NCBI GenBank assembly: GCA_000531095.1
Contig: HG799468.1
Span: forward strand, 264,447 to 328,446
Origin: Gemmata massiliana
Lineage (GTDB): Bacteria > Planctomycetota > Planctomycetia > Gemmatales > Gemmataceae
Direction: 5' to 3'
Length of the DNA: 64,000 bases
Shown here: positions 58,779-64,000 of the stretch, piece after piece
Position numbering within the stretch: the first letter of the stretch is position 1
How the letters are laid out: each line of letters opens with the position of its first letter
The notes under the pieces: model-generated
Databases searched by the model: none
The model's input: only the letters and a program-made list of their open reading frames with translations
Told to the model about the DNA's origin: nothing
Position numbers and translations under genes: made by a program

Positions 58779-61424
58779 TCAGTTATCGTCGTCATCATCG
58801 TCCTTCTTCGCCGCCTTGAGCGGCACGAAGAACGCAGCCCGCACTGGAGGTGGCATTGCGCTCTTCGCCCCGCGCACGGCCTTCCAGATGATCTCGCTGA
58901 ACAGCAGATCGTCCAGTGTGTCTTCTTTCGCGAGGTTCTGCTTCTCCATCCACGCGGCGCCGAACCCGCCCGGCTTGTTCTTCTCCTTGAGGTCCACTTT
59001 CGGCACCTCGTGCGTGTAGTCGCTCAGGTCGGGCTTCGCGGTGAACGAGTTGTACATGGGCCGTGCGGCCGCGTCGAACTGGCTCATGGGCTGCACGCCG
59101 AGGATCAGTTCCATCGTGCGCAGCATGCTCGTGGTCGAGTACAGCGTGCTGTCCACGAACTTGCGCTTCGTGTACGGCGAAATTACGAGCGCCACGGAAC
59201 GGTGCGCGTCCACGTGGTCGGGACCGTTCTGCGTGTCGTCCTCGATCACGAAGATCGCCGTTTCCTTCCAAAACTTGCTCTTGCTGATCGCTTCGACCAC
59301 CATCCCAACCGCGAGATCGTTGTCCGCGACCATTGCGGTCACGGTCGGCGAACCGACTTTCGTCCCGGCCGTGTGGTCGTTCGGCAACCGCATCACCTGC
59401 ATGCGCGGCATGTCGCCGGTTTGCTCGAAACGCTTCAATTCACTGATGAACCGTTCCGCGCGTTTCACGTCGGTGTATTCGAGGTCGTACCCGCGGAACT
59501 TCGGGTCGATCTTGTCCTTCAGCGCGGGGACCGAGGGAGTGGCGTCCTCGAACCCGCCGTCCGGCTTGCGCTTCCCGTTGGTCACCCACTCGCCGTAGGC
59601 GCGGTAGCTCACCTTCGCTTCCGCGCACTTGTCCCACAAGTACCCGCCACTCGGCCGGGCGATGAGGTCCTTCGCGCCCTCGCTGGGGTAGCCGAAAATC
59701 TTCCCGCCCCGGTAGCTCAGCGGCCAGATCTTCTCCACGAAGTCGGTCGCGTAGGCGCCCATCGTCCACTCGTGGCCGTCGGCCGACACCTCGCCGTCGA
59801 CGTACAGGTTGTCGAGCAGAACGAACTGCTTCGCGAGCTTGTGCTGATTCGGCGTCACCGCTTCGGGGAACAGGCACAGCGAGGCGTCGCCGTTGCCCTC
59901 CTTGATGTCCCCGAACACCTGATCGTAGGTGCGGTTCTCCTTCACGATGTAGATGCAATACTTGATCGGGCTGGCGTCCCCGAGTTTCTTGGGGATCGGG
60001 TTGCCCGCTTCCACGGCATCGGCTCGCACCGCACCGCCCTGAAGGTACGGACTGCACGAGTACGCGGTCTTGCTGTGCGTCGCCATTTGCTCCGGGGTGG
60101 GCAACTTCATGACGGCGAGAGAACCTTTGAGTAACTGCCCGATGTACTCGTTCAGGTTGCGCGCGAAGGGAACGAGCGGGTTCGGCCCGCCACGGTTCGC
60201 CTTGGACGACAGCCCCTTCCCGTTGGCAACGTAGAGCTGCTTGTCGGTCGGGTTGTAGCGCACGCTGGTCGGGTACCACCCGGTCGGGATGAACCCGAGC
60301 GACACGGCCTTCGTGCGGTCGGCGATGGTGAACACGCCGAGGTTGTTCGCGTCCGCGTTGGCGACGAAGAGCATCTGGCCGTCGGGCGTCATCGCGAGAC
60401 TGTTCGGCGTGTTCCCGTTGGGCGCGTTCGGGTAGAGGGCACAGTTGATCGTCTGGATCCCCTGACCGGTCGCCGGGTCGATCACGCTCACTTTGGTGGA
60501 ATTCGCGCACGCAACATAAAGGGCGTCGCCCTTCGGCGACAGCACCATTTCCGTCGGGTGCTCCGCGGTGGCCCACGTCGCGACGACCTGGTTCTTTTCG
60601 AGGTCGATCACCGCGACGCCGGCTCGTGCCCACAAGCTGACGAAGCACCGCTTGCCGCCCGGCTCCACGAGGCACGCATACGGATACACCTGTGGATCTT
60701 TGACCCCTTCTGGTTCGTCCTGGGCCTTCGCGTTCGTCTTCTCTTCCTTGCGACCGTCCGGCGGGCTGGGCGGTTCTCCCTTCCCCGGCTCTTTCTTGAT
60801 CTGTTCTGGAACGATCGGGATCACTTTCTTGTTGTCCGGGTTCACGAGCGGCACGCGGACCACCGCATCGGCCCACGGCACCGCGGCGAACAGATCCTTA
60901 CCCGTGGGGTCGAACGCCAACCCGCCGACCACGCCCTTACGCTTCGGCACGCTCACGTCGAGCGGCTTGCCTTTCGTCAGATAGCCCTTATCGAAGTCGA
61001 AAACGTGAACGACTTCATCTTCACCGCCACTCGCGTAGATTTGCTTCCCATCGACGCCCCAGGTGAGGCCGTAGAACGCCTGGTTAATCTGGACGCGGGA
61101 GAGCACCCGGGTGCGCTCCGGGTTGAGGTCGATGATGAGAATTTCGTGCGGCCCGAACCCGGCGCACAGCACCGCGGCGAACTCGCCGGTCGGGTGGATA
61201 GCGATGTTAACCGGGAAATCGCCGGCCTCGATGTGCCGACCTGCAGGCCGCAACGACCACTGGTTCGGGAGCTGCACGGACCCGTCGCGTCGCAACCCCG
61301 GTAGCACCCGTTCCAGGGGCTTCGATTCCGCCTTTTGCTCGCTTTTTGCAGGCGGATCGCCCGCGAACAGTCCGACGCACGCAGTCAGGACTATCCCGAC
61401 CGCTAACAGCGATTGCCCACGCAT
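58779..61424 (-). CDS. YncE propeller/alkaline-phosphatase-superfamily fusion
   Basis: 881 residues, exported (signal LLAVGIVLTACVGLFAG). Residues of about 40-470 form a YVTN/YncE-type beta-propeller (GEFAAVLCAGFGPHEILIIDLNPE, GDALYVACANSTKVSVIDPATG). Residues of about 490-830 resemble phosphoesterases of the alkaline-phosphatase superfamily (IKYCIYIVKENRTYDQVFGD, DGEVSADGHEWTMGAYATDFVEK, FVIEDDTQNGPDHVDAHRS). ENRTYDQVFGD holds the usual metal/nucleophile region. The C-terminal tail is DDDDD-rich. Similar fusions are common in planctomycetes; the substrate (a phosphodiester or lipid) is unknown. Confidence 0.88.
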   Translation of the reverse strand: MRGQSLLAVGIVLTACVGLFAGDPPAKSEQKAESKPLERVLPGLRRDGSVQLPNQWSLRPAGRHIEAGDFPVNIAIHPTGEFAAVLCAGFGPHEILIIDLNPERTRVLSRVQINQAFYGLTWGVDGKQIYASGGEDEVVHVFDFDKGYLTKGKPLDVSVPKRKGVVGGLAFDPTGKDLFAAVPWADAVVRVPLVNPDNKKVIPIVPEQIKKEPGKGEPPSPPDGRKEEKTNAKAQDEPEGVKDPQVYPYACLVEPGGKRCFVSLWARAGVAVIDLEKNQVVATWATAEHPTEMVLSPKGDALYVACANSTKVSVIDPATGQGIQTINCALYPNAPNGNTPNSLAMTPDGQMLFVANADANNLGVFTIADRTKAVSLGFIPTGWYPTSVRYNPTDKQLYVANGKGLSSKANRGGPNPLVPFARNLNEYIGQLLKGSLAVMKLPTPEQMATHSKTAYSCSPYLQGGAVRADAVEAGNPIPKKLGDASPIKYCIYIVKENRTYDQVFGDIKEGNGDASLCLFPEAVTPNQHKLAKQFVLLDNLYVDGEVSADGHEWTMGAYATDFVEKIWPLSYRGGKIFGYPSEGAKDLIARPSGGYLWDKCAEAKVSYRAYGEWVTNGKRKPDGGFEDATPSVPALKDKIDPKFRGYDLEYTDVKRAERFISELKRFEQTGDMPRMQVMRLPNDHTAGTKVGSPTVTAMVADNDLAVGMVVEAISKSKFWKETAIFVIEDDTQNGPDHVDAHRSVALVISPYTKRKFVDSTLYSTTSMLRTMELILGVQPMSQFDAAARPMYNSFTAKPDLSDYTHEVPKVDLKEKNKPGGFGAAWMEKQNLAKEDTLDDLLFSEIIWKAVRGAKSAMPPPVRAAFFVPLKAAKKDDDDDDN

Positions 61425-61517
61425 GTTTCGACCTCGTGCGTGTAGAGATGTGGAAGGGAAGTTATTGTGCGAAATCAGCGGGCGTGCGGCGTGAAGTTGT
61501 GAAGAAGGCCAAAAGGC

Positions 61518-61609
61518 ACCTAACCCCCTAACCCCCTTCCCTAAGAAGGAAGGGGGGCGTTGTCCGGCTCCCCCTTCCTTCTTAGGGAAGGGGGTTGGGG
61601 GGTTAGGTT
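61518..61609. repeat. G-rich palindromic repeats, copies B and C in inverted orientation
   Basis: Two about 40-bp copies of the element at 31108, head-to-head: 61518-61556 (reverse) and 61570-61609 (forward), with CCCCCTTCCTTCTTAGGG cores and GGGGGTTAGG tails. They form a long inverted repeat in the 208-bp divergent gap between the phosphatase fusion and the HD-domain gene, a place where promoters are also needed. Confidence 0.85.
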
Positions 61610-61632
61610 CTTCACTTTGCTACAATTTCCTC

Positions 61633-62181
61633 ATGTCAACCACCATTCCTCTTGCCGATATGCCGTTCGAGGCGGCCGCGCTCGCGGCACGGGCGCACCA
61701 GCACCAGAAGCGCAAAGATAACCAGACACCCTACGTCAGTCACGTGTTCCGCGTGTGCCTCGTGGTGCGGCACACCTTTGGTTTCGACGACCCCAAAATG
61801 CTCGCCGCGGCGCTGCTGCACGACACGATCGAAGACACCACAATCGACTGTGACGACATCATCGAGCGCTTCGGTGCGGACGTGGCCAAATGGGTGGCCG
61901 CACTCACGAAGGACATGCGCTTGCCGCACGACGAGCGCGAAGCCGTTTACGCGAAGGAACTCGCGACGGCCGACTGGCAAGTGAAGGCACTCAAGCTGGC
62001 CGATCTGTACGATAACCTCAGCGACTCCAAGCACCTCTCCCCGGGCGGGCGCCGGAAGACTGCGGGCAAAGCGCGGTTCTACCTCGACGCCATCCGTCAG
62101 GCCCTTCCCGATCAGATTCGGCCCGCGCTCGCGCTCGTGGAGCAGCGCCTGACCGAACTCGAACGCAGTCTAACGCCGTGA
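61633..62181 (+). CDS. HD-domain hydrolase, MESH1-like (possible (p)ppGpp hydrolase)
   Basis: 182-residue soluble protein. HD motifs match the RelA/SpoT hydrolase and MESH1 pattern: AHQHQKRKDNQTPYVSHVFRVCLVV (RxKD-type loop and His), AALLHDTIEDT (HD, Glu-Asp) and KLADLYDNLSDSK (late Asp, ND-like). No synthetase, TGS or ACT domain, so it is a small alarmone hydrolase or a related phosphohydrolase. Length fits the family (about 180). The ATG has a weak ribosome-binding site. A G-rich inverted repeat lies just upstream. Confidence 0.85.
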   Translation: MSTTIPLADMPFEAAALAARAHQHQKRKDNQTPYVSHVFRVCLVVRHTFGFDDPKMLAAALLHDTIEDTTIDCDDIIERFGADVAKWVAALTKDMRLPHDEREAVYAKELATADWQVKALKLADLYDNLSDSKHLSPGGRRKTAGKARFYLDAIRQALPDQIRPALALVEQRLTELERSLTP

Positions 62182-62301
62182 TATTCTTGTCCGCGTGCGG
62201 GATTGCGGCTTTGGCGGGGCGGAGCGAATCGGAATAATGTCGGTGTGCTTCTCGCCCGTACCCATGCCGGCGCGGTTGAGAAAACGTCTTCGGAGACTCC
62301 C

Positions 62302-63507
62302 ATGTTACTTCGCTGCTTGGTTCCGACCGCGCTGGCGGCGGTCGTGTGCCTCTCGTTCACCCCACCGGCGGCCGCGTGCCCCGGGTGCGGCCCGCCCTCC
62401 GGTCAGACGCTCACCAACGAGGTCGCGCAAGCGGACTTTATCCTTTACGGCACGCTCAGCAACGCGAAGCCGGATCCCAAAGATCCGGGTTCGACGAAGG
62501 GCACCACGGACATCACCATCGACTCCGTCGTAAAGGAGCACGCGCTGGTGAAGGACAAAAAGGTGTTCACCATCCCGCGGTTCGTTCCGCCGGACCCGAA
62601 GCCGTTCAAGTACATGGTGTTCTTCAACGTCGTGAACGGCGACGTGGACCCGTACCGCGGCGTGGTGGTGGGCACCGACAGCAAGCTGCCCGAGTACGTG
62701 AAGGGCGCGCTGGCCGTGAAGCAGAAGGACGTCACGACCCGGCTCCGGTACTTCTTCGACTACCTCGAATCGAACGAGATCGAAATCAGCGGCGATGCGT
62801 ACAACGAGTTCGCAGTTGCCACGTACCAAGAAGTGAAAGAACTGGCGCCGAAGCTCCCGTTCGAGACGCTCATGAAGTGGCTGAAAGACCCGAACACGCG
62901 GTCCTCACGCCTGGGACTGTACGGCATGCTCGTCGGGCACTCCGGGAAGCCCGAGTATGCGAAAGAGGTTCGCGCTCTGATCGATGCCCCCGAAAGCAAA
63001 TCCAGCAGTGGTCTGGACGGCCTGCTGATGGGTTACATCCTGCTCGACAAGAAGAGTGGGTACGAGTACCTGATGAAGCTGGTCGCGGACAAGGACAAAG
63101 AATTCCTCATCAAGCACTCGGCACTGAAGACGCTGCGGTTCTTCTGGGAGTACCGCCCGGACGTGCTGTCGCGCAAACAGTTGCTCGACGGTATGTCGGC
63201 GCTGCTCGACCACCCGGACATCGCGGACATGCCCATCGACGACCTTCGCAAGTGGAAGGCGTGGGAACTGAACGACGCGGTGTTGAAGCTGGCGGACAAG
63301 GAGTCGCACAACACGCTGCCGATCAATCGGCGCGCGATCCTGAAATTCGCGCTGGCCGCGAGTTGGGCCGATCCGAAGAACACTGCGGCCGCTGCTCACG
63401 TCGAAAAGGTGCGGAAGGACCAACCCGACCGTGTGCAGCAGGTTGAGGATCTGCTGAAGGACGAAATGAAGGTAGCACCGAAGCCCCCGGAACCGCCGAA
63501 GAAGTGA
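62302..63507 (+). CDS. Secreted protein with N-terminal CPGCG motif and HEAT-like region
   Basis: 401 residues with signal peptide (TALAAVVCLSFTPPAAA). The mature start is CPGCGPPSGQTLTNEVAQADFILYGTLSNAK, resembling planctomycete proteins with a tissue-inhibitor-like (NTR/TIMP) N-terminus, followed by FDSVVKEH-like strands and a helical region of about 250 residues reminiscent of HEAT/Armadillo repeats. Function unknown. The ATG at 62302 has CGGAG eight bases upstream; the longer frame in the same phase is not needed. C-terminal KPPEPPKK tail. Confidence 0.75.
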   Translation: MLLRCLVPTALAAVVCLSFTPPAAACPGCGPPSGQTLTNEVAQADFILYGTLSNAKPDPKDPGSTKGTTDITIDSVVKEHALVKDKKVFTIPRFVPPDPKPFKYMVFFNVVNGDVDPYRGVVVGTDSKLPEYVKGALAVKQKDVTTRLRYFFDYLESNEIEISGDAYNEFAVATYQEVKELAPKLPFETLMKWLKDPNTRSSRLGLYGMLVGHSGKPEYAKEVRALIDAPESKSSSGLDGLLMGYILLDKKSGYEYLMKLVADKDKEFLIKHSALKTLRFFWEYRPDVLSRKQLLDGMSALLDHPDIADMPIDDLRKWKAWELNDAVLKLADKESHNTLPINRRAILKFALAASWADPKNTAAAAHVEKVRKDQPDRVQQVEDLLKDEMKVAPKPPEPPKK

Positions 63508-63532
63508 GGTGGTTGGAAACCGTGAGGTCTGT

Positions 63533-63685
63533 CTGCTCTCCACCCGCTCGGTTGCCCTCGCGGTTCGCCTGAGCTTCTTGACGAACTGCGAGGTCACGAG
63601 TCGGTGCCTGTCCGAATCTCCGAAAGCTCAACAGCCCCGTTCGTTTTTGGCGAACCGCGAGGGTAACCGAGCGGGTGGCGAGCAG
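63533..63685. repeat. Inverted 37-bp REP-like repeats upstream of a RAYT gene
   Basis: Arms at 63533-63569 (CTGCTCTCCACCCGCTCGG...) and 63649-63685 (ending GGGTGGCGAGCAG) match in reverse complement at 35 of 37 positions. The GAACCGCGAGG core also recurs imperfectly near 63580-63600. They flank the start of an IS200-like transposase, the usual arrangement of REP-associated tyrosine transposases. Confidence 0.8.
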
Positions 63686-63695
63686 CGAGTACCGT

Positions 63696-64000
63696 ATGGA
63701 CAGGTACTGGTTCTTTACCTGGCGCACATACGGGACTTGGTTCCCGGGGCAATCGGGTTTCGTGGGGAACTACGTCACGACCGCCGGGAATCGGGTAACG
63801 GACAACCAAACAGGGGAAATCACCGGCCCGTCAATGCCCGCTCTCGCAGATTGGGCACAGGAGCAGTTAACCGACACCTCGGTGTACCTCACGTTGGAAC
63901 AAGCTGGCGCCGTTGCTGCTCAGATCCATGAAACGGCCCGAGTCCGCAATCGGTCAATCGACGCCTTGGCGATTATGCCCGATCACATCCACCTCGTTTT
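63696..64000 (+). CDS. REP-associated IS200-like transposase (RAYT), cut by window edge
   Basis: Translation from ATG 63696 gives about 101 residues beginning MDRYWFFTWRTYGTWFPG, then GFVGNYVTTAGNRVTDNQ, and reaching ALAIMPDHIHLVF at the window edge. AIMPDHIHLVF is the HUH signature (His-x-His) of the Y1 transposase superfamily. The C-terminal half with the catalytic Tyr lies outside. Flanking palindromes support a RAYT, which mobilises or maintains REP elements, rather than an ordinary IS200. Confidence 0.85.
   Translation, partial: MDRYWFFTWRTYGTWFPGQSGFVGNYVTTAGNRVTDNQTGEITGPSMPALADWAQEQLTDTSVYLTLEQAGAVAAQIHETARVRNRSIDALAIMPDHIHLV

Noticed and set aside
58713..60134. 473-codon plus-strand frame opposite the YncE/phosphatase fusion
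   Set aside because: Shadow of the minus-strand gene; no motif, no ribosome-binding site.

Overview
The window is GC-rich bacterial DNA that reads as a chromosome segment of a planctomycete of the family Gemmataceae (a Gemmata-like organism). The assignment rests on a DUF1559 protein with a prepilin-type N-terminus, a leucine-rich-repeat protein with the Gemmata-typical TIGR02996 N-terminal domain, a PVC-type dehydrogenase/cytochrome c fusion, a secreted protease-like protein with an 'LEPRDVPA' N-terminal motif, a very large multihaem cytochrome fused to an LVIVD propeller, and many dispersed palindromic repeats. It is family-level inference; no rRNA is present.

Layout. 1-7.5 kb: maltose O-acetyltransferase (cut by the window edge), PHP phosphoesterase, glycerate 2-kinase, ceramidase-like hydrolase, a matrixin-like protein with a degenerate zinc site, a small Cys-rich protein and a molybdenum-carrier-like protein. 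7.6-12.1 kb: a minus-strand operon of DUF1559 pseudopilin-like protein, lipoprotein and membrane hybrid histidine kinase; the kinase is frameshifted as given. 12.9-14.0 kb: a small secreted protein and a cupin. 14.1-19.9 kb: a compact light-signalling operon, haem oxygenase - bacteriophytochrome - response regulator - hybrid kinase. 20.3-22.4 kb: DUF3500 protein and a Tat-exported TIM-barrel isomerase. 22.5-32.4 kb: respiratory complex I genes nuoH...nuoJ-K-L-M, split by a convergent pair (LRR gene and membrane protein); nuoI and nuoN are missing here, and nuoL and nuoM carry large insertions. 32.6-38.9 kb: SDR oxidoreductase, NYN/OST-HTH RNase-like protein, dehydrogenase/cytochrome c fusion, two small membrane proteins. 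39.1-39.4 kb: a tRNA-Leu(UAA) gene interrupted in its anticodon by a group I intron. 39.4-46.9 kb: small basic protein, sulfate-binding lipoprotein, ScpB, two polytopic sugar-transferase-like proteins (one carrying two frameshifts), an exported hypothetical and an outer-membrane beta-barrel. 47.1-54.3 kb: FHA-GAF-adenylate cyclase, the multihaem cytochrome/LVIVD protein and a cupredoxin. 54.5-64 kb: HisN-type phosphatase, two ROK kinases, TrpF, Uma2 nuclease, YncE/alkaline-phosphatase fusion, HD alarmone-hydrolase-like protein, a secreted Cys-containing protein, and at the right edge a REP-associated (IS200-like) transposase with its palindromes.

Functional links that can be argued from the sequence: BphO makes biliverdin for BphP, which probably signals through the adjacent Rcp1-like regulator and hybrid kinase; the nuo proteins form the membrane arm of complex I; the multihaem cytochrome and the convergent cupredoxin are plausible exported electron-transfer partners. 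The most striking element is the group I intron in tRNA-Leu(UAA), at the same position as the classic cyanobacterial intron. Dispersed repeats are numerous: a G-rich 40-bp palindrome (three copies), a TTTTGACAGGAT-type repeat (three copies), RAYT palindromes, an in-frame palindrome inside nuoL, and an exact 79-bp direct duplication.
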